A stretch of DNA of 64,000 nucleotides from Haloarcula pelagica (lineage in GTDB: Archaea > Halobacteriota > Halobacteria > Halobacteriales > Haloarculaceae). The notes beneath the pieces were generated by a model. The model was given only the letters and a program-made list of their open reading frames with translations, was not told the origin of the DNA and searched no databases. The stretch lies in assembly GCF_030127105.1 (NCBI RefSeq), contig NZ_CP126161.1:2790001-2854000 (forward strand), written 5' to 3'. The translations under genes were made by a program, and so were the position numbers. Positions 24,448 through 34,788 of this stretch are shown here, in pieces (the stretch's first letter is position 1; the number at the start of each line of letters is the position of its first letter).

Positions 24448-25074
24448 CTATGCGTCTTCCTGTCGATTCCGATCAATTTCGTCAAATCCATGCGTCTCAC
24501 CCTCTCGCCGGACCTGACTGACCTGTTCTGAGGTCGAATCGTATGCCGCTTGCGCACCCTCTCCGCTGTGAGCCATATCCAATGAGTTGTCCTCATCCAT
24601 CCCCATACTCGATGCTGTCAGCGCAGCTTCCTGATTAGCACCGATAAACAGGAACTCCCAGTCATATTCCTCACGGTATTCCCTAACTTGTTCCCTGAGA
24701 CGATCGTGTGGAGTCTCGGAAGCGTTTTCTTTCCCGTCAGTCAGAGTCACGATGATGACGTTGTCGGGACGCTCGGATTGGCCTTTAGAGCGTACCAAAT
24801 CCGCCGTTTCGGTCACAGCAGTTGATATGGCATCGTGAAGTGCGGTTCGACCTCCAGGGCGGTAGTTATCTTCAGTCAATTTTGGCGCCTCTACGATCGG
24901 ATAATCGTCGAACACGAGGTCGACGTTGGTGTCGAAATTATACAGGGAGACCGTGGCAGAGCCTGGTTCACCATGCTGCTCATCTAAAAACGTATTAAAT
25001 CCACCAATGGTGTCCTCCCTGATCGAGGACATGGAACCGGACGAATCGAGAACAAATGTTACGTGCGTTTGCAT
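24448..25074 (-). CDS. stand-alone von Willebrand A domain protein (208 aa)
   Basis: The whole protein is one vWA domain. The metal-binding MIDAS motif DSSGS is at 10-14, the second-site Thr is in GGRTALHD near 74-81, and the third is LTDGKENAS near 121-129. It has no signal peptide or membrane segment, so it is intracellular. Intracellular vWA proteins usually pair with an AAA+ ATPase; none is adjacent. The last 35 residues are polar. It may act as an adaptor in the island's complexes. Confidence 0.75.
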   Translation of the reverse strand: MQTHVTFVLDSSGSMSSIREDTIGGFNTFLDEQHGEPGSATVSLYNFDTNVDLVFDDYPIVEAPKLTEDNYRPGGRTALHDAISTAVTETADLVRSKGQSERPDNVIIVTLTDGKENASETPHDRLREQVREYREEYDWEFLFIGANQEAALTASSMGMDEDNSLDMAHSGEGAQAAYDSTSEQVSQVRREGETHGFDEIDRNRQEDA

Positions 25075-25208
25075 GACTCATCCCATCTTCTGCAGCGGTG
25101 GTTAAAAACAAGAAATCTACAAACACGAATGGCCGAACTGGGCACTTGATGGTCGAACCCATCCTAAGACGTCCGGAATTAGACAGTGCCACCAATAGCT
25201 AAGTAGAG

Positions 25209-26540
25209 TTAGTTGGTCTTGATTCGCTCGAACGATTGTATTTCACCGCCCTCACAGAGATAATAGCTATCACGACCGTTCGTGACTTTGCGGGCGGGTT
25301 CTTGGAGTATATAATCCATCGTGTACTTGATGTTGTGCCCGGATAACGTGTCTAAGTGAAGCATTGCTGTTCTAGTACTGCCGTCACACACTTTTTCGAC
25401 ATCATTGAGTTCTGGGTTGTTCACACCCGCGGCACCGAAGCGCTCAGTTGTATCGGGTTCAAGTTGGTAGTATCCTCTAGATTCCAGAAATTCGGCAGTA
25501 TCGGCATCGGCCTCTGGAACGAAGGGAACATTTGGCCCATCCGGGCCCGTATTATAAATATCGCCTCGAAGATATAGTGCATCTACCCATAATGGGGCCG
25601 CACCTGTGTTCGTGACTTCGAAACTGAACCCACTTTTATCAGAAATATCTCCCTCGTGAACCGACTCAAACTGCGGTTCAGAAATTATCAGTGACCGATC
25701 AATTTCGAATATTGTCTCTGCCAGCACTTCCTCCTCAGAATCGATGAAGAAGAGATATTCTGTCCCCGGAAAATAGAACTCTGTATCGTTATTGAACCGG
25801 AACCGTTCTACCCCCGAAGTATCTACTAATGAGCGTCTATCGTCGATATTTCCCGCGTTTCCAGCGGTGCACTCGGTGGGCCGGTACCCACTACAGTCGT
25901 CGATTTTGAGTGTTCCCTCTCGATATTCTTCAGCGATGTCGATTCGAATACTCCAATCTGGGCCATCGCCAATCACCTCATAACCGGCGGAATCGGGCAC
26001 TCGTTCAAATCGGATGTCCCCGATATCCGGTTTCGGACCAACTCCATTGGGGTAAACTTCGGCCTCGACACTCGCACGAAGAGTCCCCGAATCAATCCGG
26101 GGGGACGCGGAGGATTCTGTATTGTCGATGACAAGATAAAACGAATCGTTGACAATACCGCTAGTATATGTACCCACATTTGCGGACCGTTCGACCAAGG
26201 TTTCGACACCCCCCACGGAGAGCGGTGTGTACCAGGTAGGTCCTTCTCGGTCGATGTACTCTCGGTAGTTTCCGTAATTAAAAAATAGCACATCGAACGC
26301 GGACTGCTCTGCACCAAGATTCTCGATTGTGTACCGATAGACTGCCTCAGCAGGATAATCCCCTGGCATTTTTAACACCCAAAAATCATCCTTTGCAGTC
26401 AACTCCACTGTTCCAGAAAAACTAGGATATCGATCTCCTGTCATTGTAGCCGGCGTGGATGGCTCAGACAATGATGTCGAACAGCCGCTCAACAGGATAG
26501 ATCCTGGAGCGATAGAGGTCAGAAATGCTCGCCGGCGCAC
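25209..26540 (-). CDS. Tat-type lipoprotein (443 aa)
   Basis: The N-terminus MRRRAFLTSIAPGSILLSGC is an RR-type signal with the lipidated Cys at 20. The mature part is beta-rich, with several segments like immunoglobulin or fibronectin sandwiches (VYRYTIENLGAEQSAFDVLF, FSFEVTNTGAAPLWVDALYL) and a pair of cysteines in a DDCSGYRPTEC segment. It would be anchored to the outside of the membrane. No enzyme motif is seen. Nothing ties it functionally to the nuclease operon beyond sharing its strand. Confidence 0.7.
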   Translation of the reverse strand: MRRRAFLTSIAPGSILLSGCSTSLSEPSTPATMTGDRYPSFSGTVELTAKDDFWVLKMPGDYPAEAVYRYTIENLGAEQSAFDVLFFNYGNYREYIDREGPTWYTPLSVGGVETLVERSANVGTYTSGIVNDSFYLVIDNTESSASPRIDSGTLRASVEAEVYPNGVGPKPDIGDIRFERVPDSAGYEVIGDGPDWSIRIDIAEEYREGTLKIDDCSGYRPTECTAGNAGNIDDRRSLVDTSGVERFRFNNDTEFYFPGTEYLFFIDSEEEVLAETIFEIDRSLIISEPQFESVHEGDISDKSGFSFEVTNTGAAPLWVDALYLRGDIYNTGPDGPNVPFVPEADADTAEFLESRGYYQLEPDTTERFGAAGVNNPELNDVEKVCDGSTRTAMLHLDTLSGHNIKYTMDYILQEPARKVTNGRDSYYLCEGGEIQSFERIKTN

Positions 26541-26765
26541 TATTACTCACTTCGTGATACTCTGCTATACTCCACGTTCAAATGAATGTTTGCCTGCGTA
26601 ATCTCTTGATATGCAAGAGCCACCGAAGGGTAACACATCTATGAAGCTGTTATAATACGGACAGCATGGTTTTCTAGTCTCAGTCTAGAGGACTGCTGTT
26701 ACAACTCCTGAATGGCGCCTGTCTGTGTTGGATACGGAAGGTTCAGTAGAGGTGATATTGAAATT

Positions 26766-29700
26766 TCAGTCGGAGTATGTTTGAGCACTATCTATCAAGC
26801 GTCTGAATATATCCTTACTTCGTAGAGTAGATTTGTTACCTACCAAAGTGAGGTCACGACCGCTGCCAAACAGCGAATAGAGCGTTGTTGGATCATTGAG
26901 CGGGGGGCGGACGATGTTATCTTCATTTGAGGTTGCAAGACTTACTACAGCGTGATCGGCAATCTCACCGTCTAGGTCTTCTGGCCGCCGGACGGGGACA
27001 TCCAGTTCCTTCTCGGCAAGCCGCCTCTTGATATGGGTGCCGTGTCGTTCGAAGGGTGTGACGACTACATCGGGATCTTTACTCTCGACAACCTGTGTGA
27101 CTATTTGCCCGGCAATATCGTTCGCCAGGAGTGCACGGTTGAATTCTGGGAGTTCAGCCGCTACAGTTTGCACCACAACCTGATGGTGACTCGCCCTCTC
27201 CCCTTCCAACGGGCCTTTCGAGGCAAGATACAGGCTTTCACTGTCGAGCACTACGACCGACTCTTCACGGAGCGCGGTCGCATCGAGTTCGATGCGATTC
27301 TCGAAGAGTTCGTGGGCAGCCATCGCTGACAAGGGCGTGTCAGTAACGTCGAACACCAGACGCTTTCCGGTGCCCTCAGCTGCGGGAACAGTCGATTCGA
27401 GTTCGAGAGTTTCCACAGGAGTTGCTTCATCGCCTTGGATGTTCAGGAAGGTGAGATCACCTGCGATTTCCTCCCATGGTTCGTCTTTATAGAATTCACA
27501 GAGGGCAGGCGTTCCCTCTCCTGTGAGTTGCAGACTCGCACGATTCTCCGTAGGAAACGATCGGTATCGTTCGAACTGGGTTCGGAAGTGTGTGTCCAGA
27601 CCCGCATTGGTTGCAGTGGTACTGAGTAAGCGCGGTCCAGATTTACGAACATCTCCAACAGCGATAACTCGGTCAGCGACATCTGCGAGGAAATCGTACT
27701 CAGGCTGCGTCAACTGTTCCGCACCGAGTAAAACCAGCAGGTCGAAGAAGTTCTCGGAGTGATCTCTCTCAGTAAACTCCCCCTCTTGGAGTTGATGGAA
27801 AAATTCTCTCAGTCCGCCCGGCCATGAGTCACTGGTGGCCTGCTGAACAGATGAGACAATGGAACGTGAGTCCAGGAGACGTGACTGGATGGCATGGTAC
27901 CCATCGCTGTTTTCGATACAATTCGGTCCACTGGTCCCATCAAGCCTGAAATGATCCCCGTCAGGTTGAGCGCTGACAGCCGTTTCGACCTGTGAAGGAG
28001 TCGCAGCAAGTACCAGGGCTCGGCACTGCTCTGCTGGTATGACGGAGTCCTTGTCGGGATGGGGATACGATGTGCTCACGAGTTCACGGACGATAGCAGC
28101 GATATCCTGGTTCCGGGTCGTACCCACGGGCAGGTCGACAAAGAGTTCGCTGCGGTCCAAATACTCGACAATCTCACTTAGAGAGATGGTGTCTGGGATT
28201 TCGTGATCTGTCGTCTCATTCGCCGTGTCTAGAGGATCGCCTTCGTTTCGTCGCTGAGAGAAATCCAGATACGGAAGATAATCCTCCTCGACAGATTCGG
28301 TACTGAATAAATAGAGGGCATCGACGGGTTCAGCGAGGGTCAGATACGATTCGTAATCGACATCAGAAGCAAGTGGAGCGAACCGATATTCGCCATCGTC
28401 TTCACCGTAGTATACCGCTTTGTCTGCTTGAGACTCAGTCTGTGCTCGGAGTCTAACTACCTCTCCCGGTTTGAAGTTCGGAACGACTGGCGTGTCGGTT
28501 TCGAAATGGAGGATCGATCCAGCACCACTTATTCCGGAAAACTCCATGTTTGGAATCCGATAGCCGGCCTCAGCCAGGAGTGTCTCATCAAGCGAACCCA
28601 CAACCTGCTTCGCGGTTTGTCGTGTCTTTCGCTCTTTTCTGAAAGCCTCCCTGACACTCTCGTAGTAGTCGATTACGTCGGTATCTCGGTATTCTGTCCG
28701 CTGATCACACCGGTCAAAGAGCGAGCAGTCGGTGGTCAGTTCACCCCCGTCAGTTTCATAACACGGCCATCGACGCTCGTTTTGACAGTGGTATGTACAC
28801 GCAGGCGGGAGTGCATCCTCTGGTCCGTTTATCCATTCTTCGACCGCGAAGCTACAGCCCTCACAGTTTCGATTATACGTGGATGGGGGTGCGTAAGCTT
28901 CTCCAGTCTCGATTATCTCATTTCGAATCTCCAAGAACTCACGAACGTCGGCCATCGTAAGCTCCACCGATTCAAATCTAACTGACTCGTCATCTGTGTT
29001 TGGATAGATAAGATATCCAGTCTGACCGTCCTCTACTACGTCTTGGAAAGACTGCCCCTCCCTCACCTGTTCTAAGAGGAGCCCGAAGAGGTACAATTTA
29101 ACCTGTTTACTATGGGTTTCGACGAGATCCTCTCCTGGGTTGCGTGTTGTCTTGATGTCGTATGGGACTCCATCGAGAATGATGTCTACTCGGCCAGCAT
29201 ACCCGAATTCGCTCGTGAGAAACCGTTCCGTCTCGATATCGGTTGTTGCCTGTATCCGGTCAAGGAACTCCGAATCTGTGAACAGTTGCCCTACGGCACT
29301 TTTGACGTGTTCTCGCCCGTCGAGCCCCGCACCCGAAAGGACTAGCAATGCCTGCTTGAATCCGAACTCGGACTCAAATACGTCTTCACAATACTCGTCA
29401 ATAGTATCCTGGTCCCACGTCTCTTGGTAGAATCTCTCCTCGTGATCTACGAGGGCTTTTTCTGTGATCTTGTGAATCGCATCTCCCCGGAACTTGTTCG
29501 ATTGTTGGTATGGTTCGCTGTTGTACTTATCACCAGGATATGCACGCTTGACGTACCGAAGATAGTACTCTCGGGGGCACCGATCACCAGTCCGGAGCTT
29601 CGATTTGCTGATGAGCGTATCGGGTTCCCGGATAACAAAGGAAGTCACATTGAGATAGACCGATCCGCTATCGTCGTGGCGATTCGGGATCGCACGAACA

Positions 29701-30017
29701 TGTAACACTTCCCCGCGCTGTAATGATGGGGCGTCGTACTCTCCCGTCTCGAGTGTCTCTTTTGTCGGAATCTCGAGTGTCGATCGAACGTACGGAGCCG
29801 TTTGTCTCAGTCCCTCGTGTTTGGTCGGCTCCTCTGACCAGAACGAGAGGAGGGCCTCTTCGCTTAGATCGTTATATGGATCGTCGACGTGATAGACTGT
29901 CTTATCTCCACCCGTTTTTCCGGGCATCGGGTTACTACGGACCCGACATCGAATGGTCGTTTCTTCACCGGTTGATCCGTCCAACTCCTCAACAACGGTC
30001 GCTAATGAGCGAATCAT
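26766..30017 (-). CDS. Cas4/Dna2-like nuclease with decayed SF1 helicase domain (1083 aa)
   Basis: Residues 1-130 look like an OB fold. Residues 135-440 form a Cas4/Dna2 nuclease: a Cys in LRTGDRCPREYYLRY (C147), GRVDIILDG with D278, YDIK with D287 and K289, then C385, C388 and further cysteines for an iron-sulfur cluster. Residues 620-1083 follow the layout of a Dna2-type helicase, but the catalytic residues are gone. Where Walker A should be is DLPVGTTRNQDIAAIVREL (about 628-646). Motif II is LLVLLGAEQLT, motif III is AVGDVRKSGPRL (786-797), and the motif V/VI region has no arginine finger. It overlaps the DUF1998 gene by four bases. It is therefore probably a nuclease subunit with a structural pseudo-motor. 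Confidence 0.75.
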   Translation of the reverse strand: MIRSLATVVEELDGSTGEETTIRCRVRSNPMPGKTGGDKTVYHVDDPYNDLSEEALLSFWSEEPTKHEGLRQTAPYVRSTLEIPTKETLETGEYDAPSLQRGEVLHVRAIPNRHDDSGSVYLNVTSFVIREPDTLISKSKLRTGDRCPREYYLRYVKRAYPGDKYNSEPYQQSNKFRGDAIHKITEKALVDHEERFYQETWDQDTIDEYCEDVFESEFGFKQALLVLSGAGLDGREHVKSAVGQLFTDSEFLDRIQATTDIETERFLTSEFGYAGRVDIILDGVPYDIKTTRNPGEDLVETHSKQVKLYLFGLLLEQVREGQSFQDVVEDGQTGYLIYPNTDDESVRFESVELTMADVREFLEIRNEIIETGEAYAPPSTYNRNCEGCSFAVEEWINGPEDALPPACTYHCQNERRWPCYETDGGELTTDCSLFDRCDQRTEYRDTDVIDYYESVREAFRKERKTRQTAKQVVGSLDETLLAEAGYRIPNMEFSGISGAGSILHFETDTPVVPNFKPGEVVRLRAQTESQADKAVYYGEDDGEYRFAPLASDVDYESYLTLAEPVDALYLFSTESVEEDYLPYLDFSQRRNEGDPLDTANETTDHEIPDTISLSEIVEYLDRSELFVDLPVGTTRNQDIAAIVRELVSTSYPHPDKDSVIPAEQCRALVLAATPSQVETAVSAQPDGDHFRLDGTSGPNCIENSDGYHAIQSRLLDSRSIVSSVQQATSDSWPGGLREFFHQLQEGEFTERDHSENFFDLLVLLGAEQLTQPEYDFLADVADRVIAVGDVRKSGPRLLSTTATNAGLDTHFRTQFERYRSFPTENRASLQLTGEGTPALCEFYKDEPWEEIAGDLTFLNIQGDEATPVETLELESTVPAAEGTGKRLVFDVTDTPLSAMAAHELFENRIELDATALREESVVVLDSESLYLASKGPLEGERASHHQVVVQTVAAELPEFNRALLANDIAGQIVTQVVESKDPDVVVTPFERHGTHIKRRLAEKELDVPVRRPEDLDGEIADHAVVSLATSNEDNIVRPPLNDPTTLYSLFGSGRDLTLVGNKSTLRSKDIFRRLIDSAQTYSD

Positions 30018-32074
30018 TGGCTGAACACCTCAGAGAGTAGTCGTCGGTTGAGTCTCGATTCTTGCTGTCCTGTCCCATGGAGACAGAGACCTGTCTCGGT
30101 CTTCAGGCAATCTGGACACGCAGTGACACACTGGACCACGAGTTCACCTAATCGCTCACCTAATTCTGCGATATCACGTCTGCCCGAATCGTCGGCAAAC
30201 CGATCGTACGTCGCCTTGATCTCAGGATCAGTGAACACGTGGCGGTTCAGGTGGAGCGCCAAATCGACTACTCGTGGAGTCCGTCCGATCGCAGTTTCGA
30301 CCCGCGTGTATTCGTCGGCAACGTACGAATAGAAGGTAGCTAACTCACGTGTCTCGAACAGATTCCGCGTCCGCTGCTCTACGTGTGCGACCAAATCATC
30401 CATCGAGTATGCGTCTGGATCGTCGACTTTGGACTTGACCACATCGGTCGCCATTTCGACGAATTCGTCGTGGTCGTTCCGATAGACATCGTAGAGAGAG
30501 CCGTCGGGATAGTTTGCGAGCAGTTCGATCGCTGCCCTGTCGGCGGTAGCCGAGTGGCACCGCCCCTGAGCTGCCAGCCCTCGCTCGATATCGAGATCGT
30601 TGGCTTGGAGTTGTTGGTAGACTTCCTTGGCTATTCCCGCACCGCCCTGGATTGGATCGTAGACTGCAATCCGCGCCGTATCGTCTCCCGTCTCTTGGAA
30701 GTTTACGTCGTACCAGAGTTCGAACGAAGTACCCGACCCCATCAGATTGTTGGCCCACGTAGACAGCGCGTGTTCAGCGGAATGAACGAGAGCCCTCTCG
30801 GCAAAGTCCATAACGAGATTATCGTTACGGCACCGAGCCAGCAGTTCTGCTATGGGGCCGGGGTGTTCGTCAATCGTTGTGAAAACATCAGAGACATCCC
30901 GACGTTCGTGTCCGAGTAGTCTAAGATGACGATCCGACTCGTCCGGGAGTAGCCGCTTGACCTCGTCGGCTACCTTAGTCCCAGACAATTCGAACACTCC
31001 TAATTCAGTCTCATCGACAACGCGTGACTGGTAATCGATTCCGAGTAGATGTTCGACGAGTGGACGGACGGCGTAGACGTGGTTGAGCGCCCGTTCGTCA
31101 AAGAACAATCGCTGCCAAATATTCGATTCGAGGAGTGCGAACTGAAGATCCCGTCTGAGTCGTGGGTTAGAGTCTAGTGTCGATTGTAATCGACTCCGCA
31201 AATCCTGTCGATCAAGTTCGAACGTCAACAACTGACTTTGCTCGTTGCTTGCGACGAAAGCTGTCTTCTCATCGCTCTCACAACGATAGCGCATTATCTC
31301 AGATCGCGTCTCGGTCGAGTCCGCAGGGTATAGCGTAAGCAGGGATCCGTAGTAACAGCGAACGAACTCACAGTCGTCCTCGAACGAATAGCTGCTGATA
31401 ATCCCCGCACTGTCTACCGGTTCTCGCTCCCCTTCGAATTCACCCGCAATATGCTTGAACCAGAGGTAATTCGTTGTGGGATCAGACGAGAGAGGTTCTG
31501 TAGTCATGGGTGGGTCCCCAGTCCAAACGATTCCCTTCTCCGGAATCCAGACGTAGTTTGGATCGCTTTTGTTTTCTTCTGTCACTCGTATCGTTAGTGG
31601 AACATATACGCGGACATCTTCTGGCTCGAATGGGAGTTCTGTGTATTCAACCTCGGAGACGTCGCCGAGAAGATCGGTGAGTGGATACGATTCTGCCCAG
31701 TCAAACATCGGCCCGATATCAGCATGGCCCATGGCCGATTCGTGATTCCAGTTACCCCGCCAGAGATCGAAATTCCCCCATCGCTGTTTATATCCTCCGG
31801 GGAGGAAGTTGTTCAACATCTGGTTCAGATTTTCACGAGCAAGTGTTTCTTCGGGGTCTTCATCGGCGTTGACGACGCCAACGGTCCCGCCGATCTCTTC
31901 CGGAATAAAGGTTCCAGCAACTATGAAGGGCGTTTTCGCCACCGGATCAGAGCTGTAGATCCCGGTCAAATCCAAATAGTTGTAGTCGTCGTCCTCGACG
32001 TAGCTCCGTATTCCTTGTAGTCTCGCTAACTGTTCGGTTCGACGACCTGCTTCGTCAGCACCTTTGTCAGTCAT
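30014..32074 (-). CDS. DrmB-like DUF1998 protein (686 aa)
   Basis: The C-terminal half has the features of the DUF1998 domain found in DISARM DrmB and at the end of MrfA-type helicases: LVHSAEHALSTWANNLMG near 440, YDPIQGGAGIAKEVY near 485-500, and a cysteine set C649, C653, C656, C664 ending in LCLHG. The N-terminal half is not recognised. It overlaps the helicase gene upstream and the nuclease gene downstream by ATGA, so the three are one unit. In DISARM, DrmA and DrmB form a complex that recognises incoming DNA. The same is inferred here. Confidence 0.65.
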   Translation of the reverse strand: MTDKGADEAGRRTEQLARLQGIRSYVEDDDYNYLDLTGIYSSDPVAKTPFIVAGTFIPEEIGGTVGVVNADEDPEETLARENLNQMLNNFLPGGYKQRWGNFDLWRGNWNHESAMGHADIGPMFDWAESYPLTDLLGDVSEVEYTELPFEPEDVRVYVPLTIRVTEENKSDPNYVWIPEKGIVWTGDPPMTTEPLSSDPTTNYLWFKHIAGEFEGEREPVDSAGIISSYSFEDDCEFVRCYYGSLLTLYPADSTETRSEIMRYRCESDEKTAFVASNEQSQLLTFELDRQDLRSRLQSTLDSNPRLRRDLQFALLESNIWQRLFFDERALNHVYAVRPLVEHLLGIDYQSRVVDETELGVFELSGTKVADEVKRLLPDESDRHLRLLGHERRDVSDVFTTIDEHPGPIAELLARCRNDNLVMDFAERALVHSAEHALSTWANNLMGSGTSFELWYDVNFQETGDDTARIAVYDPIQGGAGIAKEVYQQLQANDLDIERGLAAQGRCHSATADRAAIELLANYPDGSLYDVYRNDHDEFVEMATDVVKSKVDDPDAYSMDDLVAHVEQRTRNLFETRELATFYSYVADEYTRVETAIGRTPRVVDLALHLNRHVFTDPEIKATYDRFADDSGRRDIAELGERLGELVVQCVTACPDCLKTETGLCLHGTGQQESRLNRRLLSEVFSQ

Positions 32075-34788
32075 CGATCTTCCTCCAGTTCGTCGATGTA
32101 GTCATCTATCTGCGACAACGCACTCTCGCCCCCCTCCTCAACCATTCTTCCGAAGAACTTCCAATAGGGGATATCCCGTCCGGGAGCGATATGATCGTCG
32201 AGGCGGCTCAGATACTCGTCAAATTTGTTGATTACGCGATTCATTTCATCGTTGTCAATATCGTATGTCTGCGAAAGCCAGTCACGAAGCGCAAGTTGAT
32301 TCGCATTGAATTTGGTCCGGAGATAATCAATATCTGGACCTGCTACTCCCCTTCCACGAAATAGACGCTCCGCATTAACACCGTCTGTGACGTTGAAGAA
32401 GTCGATGATTGACGCAGTCATATGTTCAGCCCGGATGAATCTGTTATTCTCGTCTAACGGGATTTCGAGATGCTCGTCACGCGGGTTGCTAAGATAGTTC
32501 GAGTGGTGGAAATAGTAGGAATCAGTTGGCGTCGACCCGAGTACAACCACAGTTACCGGTTCGTCTTCAGCATCGCGGCCACCCCGGCCTTTCCGCTGAA
32601 GGAATCCAGGAACGTTTCTGGGGGCACGATACTGGAAGGTCCCGATGATGCTTGCGTGATCGAACCCAACCTCCAGTGCACTCGTCGAAATCAATTGATC
32701 CCAATTATTACCTGCCGGTTGATCTGATCCTGCTCGTTTCGTGTTTCCACTCTTGTGGATTGCTACGTTCATCTCCTCAAGATCGAGTTCTCGATCCTGC
32801 ATCGTCCACCAGCACTCACCATCCTGGTAGACTGGGCAAGGATTGATGTTCGGATTCGGGGGGAGCGACTCACAAACAGCGTCCTCGTCGTATTCATCGT
32901 CGGTGGCTCCACGGAACAACTCCCGCGGGCAATCGGGGTTATTGTCACGCTCGCCGAGGAGTGCATCCGGAAACCGGTACTTATAGAGGCCGTTCTCTTC
33001 GGCTTCTTGAACGTACCCACCGAGCCTACTGACAGAATCGATAGAATCGACGAATCCGAGAACCCGGTCTTTGTTTACGTCGAGGCCAGGTCTGTCTCCA
33101 GCCCGCTGTTTTCTCATCGTGTGGAAGAACCCAAAGGCGATCTGGATCATACACGAGAGGTTCGTCGCTGTGGTCTGGCTGACGTCACTCCACTCTTCAC
33201 GTGGTTTGTACATCGAGTCCCCCAACGGAACTCGGACATCCCGGGGATCGGTGGCTTTGACGAAGATAAAGTGTTCTCGACTCAACGTATCCTGCTCGTT
33301 TTCTCTCGGTGAGATTCGTTGTGCGTTCTTCGTGGCGAAGATACGACTCGTGAAGTCCTCGGCGTTGTTGATTGTCGCACTAGACGCGACCAGCATCGGC
33401 GATTGTTGGCGGGATTGTTTACGCATTCCCTGCTTGAATCGTCGAACGACGTTAGCTACGTTCATCCCCGCCTGATCCGTATAGATGTGAACTTCGTCGA
33501 GTACGAGGAACTTGGTCGGGTATGGCGCTTCCCAGAAAGCGTCGTGCCCGTATTTATCCATTATCCGCCGGTGAAGTGAGTTCTGTGTAGTAACGATCAG
33601 GTCTGCCGGCTCACCTCTGTCGACGGTCGCGTACTCTATCCTATGGGTTCTGGTTGTGGTACACTCGAAATGCGTCTCACTAAAACTATCAGGTACTTCG
33701 AGAGTACCATCGCAATCTTCATGCGGACAATCAAGTGTGACCTCTTCACGACTGCTGTGCTGAAGACTGATCGTTAGTGGGGCTTCCTCGAAAGAAGCAT
33801 TGAGCGAACTTTCTAGCCGATTTATTTCGGTTATATATTCGAAGGCACGTTCGAACTGGTTATCACAGAGGTCCTTCCGTGGGTAGGTCAGTACCGCCTT
33901 GTTCCCGCTGATGTGTGCTTTGTGCGCTGTGAGTGCGTAGGCTAAGGTTGGAAACAGGAACGCCTCTGTCTTCCCACCGCCAGTACTGGCGGTGACCACA
34001 TGAGATTTCGAATCCTCTATTCCTTGTTTGGTAACCGCATCGAGATATAATTCCTTGAACGCGCGCGCTTGATACGCTGCAAGGGAATCGAATTCTTCTG
34101 GCAGTCCCTCGTTGAAGAACCGACTCATCGTCGTCATCGTCTCTCTGATGGTCTCACGCCAGTCACTGCCGACAGAGTCCTCGAGTTCCCAAGCAGGTTC
34201 GGTCGCTTGGTCGTTGATGTGTTCGTTAATCTGGCGAATCGGTCGCCGGAAGCGAGCAGCTTCTTCCCTGTCACGTCCCATGATAGGTTGCTTCCGGTCC
34301 GCCGAATCTAGTTTCACCATCTTCACCAGATTCGGCGTGAATTTGTAATGTGCTTCGTCTGTCAGGCGCTGCCGCATGAGCGCAAAGTACCGTGCCATCT
34401 CTGCCACATGACTCCGGACTTGCTGACGGTTGTAGACGTAGAGAAGTTGTTCGGTCTCGACGAGATGTTCAACTGATCGCTGAAAAAGCTCTCTTGTGAC
34501 GGTCTCCTCACCGAGTTCCATCGTGTCGATGATGAGATCATCAGACTGGAGAACTTCGGTAACGAACGGACTGTCAGGCTCGCAGTGTCTTTGTTCGAAA
34601 TCGTTATAGACCTCATTGAGAGGAGCGGTTGCATCGTAGTTGCCCGCATTGATCTGTCGCTGGCAAATATCGGTCACTGCCTCGGTGATGTCGTCTGTAA
34701 CCTGTTTGTAGATCTCCTCGTGATCACAAAACGTCGCCCACGCTCGATCGATGACATCGAGGCTCTTGGAAGTCTGTTGTGAGTTCAT
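32071..34788 (-). CDS. DrmA-like superfamily 2 helicase (905 aa)
   Basis: Walker A is STGGGKT at 268-274, motif Ia is LTYPRKDLCDNQ near 300, the DEVH box is at 431-434 and SAT at 470-472. The second RecA lobe carries TSALEVGFDHASIIG and the motif VI FLQRKGRGGRD. Cysteine pairs C354/C359 and C376, and a later CPREL...CESL...CPVY...CWW set, suggest zinc inserts. This combination is that of the DISARM DrmA and MrfA-like group. It overlaps the DUF1998 gene by ATGA and the coiled-coil gene by one base. It may also be related to DpdJ, and it lacks a C-terminal DUF1998 of its own because that part is a separate gene. Confidence 0.75.
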   Translation of the reverse strand: MNSQQTSKSLDVIDRAWATFCDHEEIYKQVTDDITEAVTDICQRQINAGNYDATAPLNEVYNDFEQRHCEPDSPFVTEVLQSDDLIIDTMELGEETVTRELFQRSVEHLVETEQLLYVYNRQQVRSHVAEMARYFALMRQRLTDEAHYKFTPNLVKMVKLDSADRKQPIMGRDREEAARFRRPIRQINEHINDQATEPAWELEDSVGSDWRETIRETMTTMSRFFNEGLPEEFDSLAAYQARAFKELYLDAVTKQGIEDSKSHVVTASTGGGKTEAFLFPTLAYALTAHKAHISGNKAVLTYPRKDLCDNQFERAFEYITEINRLESSLNASFEEAPLTISLQHSSREEVTLDCPHEDCDGTLEVPDSFSETHFECTTTRTHRIEYATVDRGEPADLIVTTQNSLHRRIMDKYGHDAFWEAPYPTKFLVLDEVHIYTDQAGMNVANVVRRFKQGMRKQSRQQSPMLVASSATINNAEDFTSRIFATKNAQRISPRENEQDTLSREHFIFVKATDPRDVRVPLGDSMYKPREEWSDVSQTTATNLSCMIQIAFGFFHTMRKQRAGDRPGLDVNKDRVLGFVDSIDSVSRLGGYVQEAEENGLYKYRFPDALLGERDNNPDCPRELFRGATDDEYDEDAVCESLPPNPNINPCPVYQDGECWWTMQDRELDLEEMNVAIHKSGNTKRAGSDQPAGNNWDQLISTSALEVGFDHASIIGTFQYRAPRNVPGFLQRKGRGGRDAEDEPVTVVVLGSTPTDSYYFHHSNYLSNPRDEHLEIPLDENNRFIRAEHMTASIIDFFNVTDGVNAERLFRGRGVAGPDIDYLRTKFNANQLALRDWLSQTYDIDNDEMNRVINKFDEYLSRLDDHIAPGRDIPYWKFFGRMVEEGGESALSQIDDYIDELEEDR

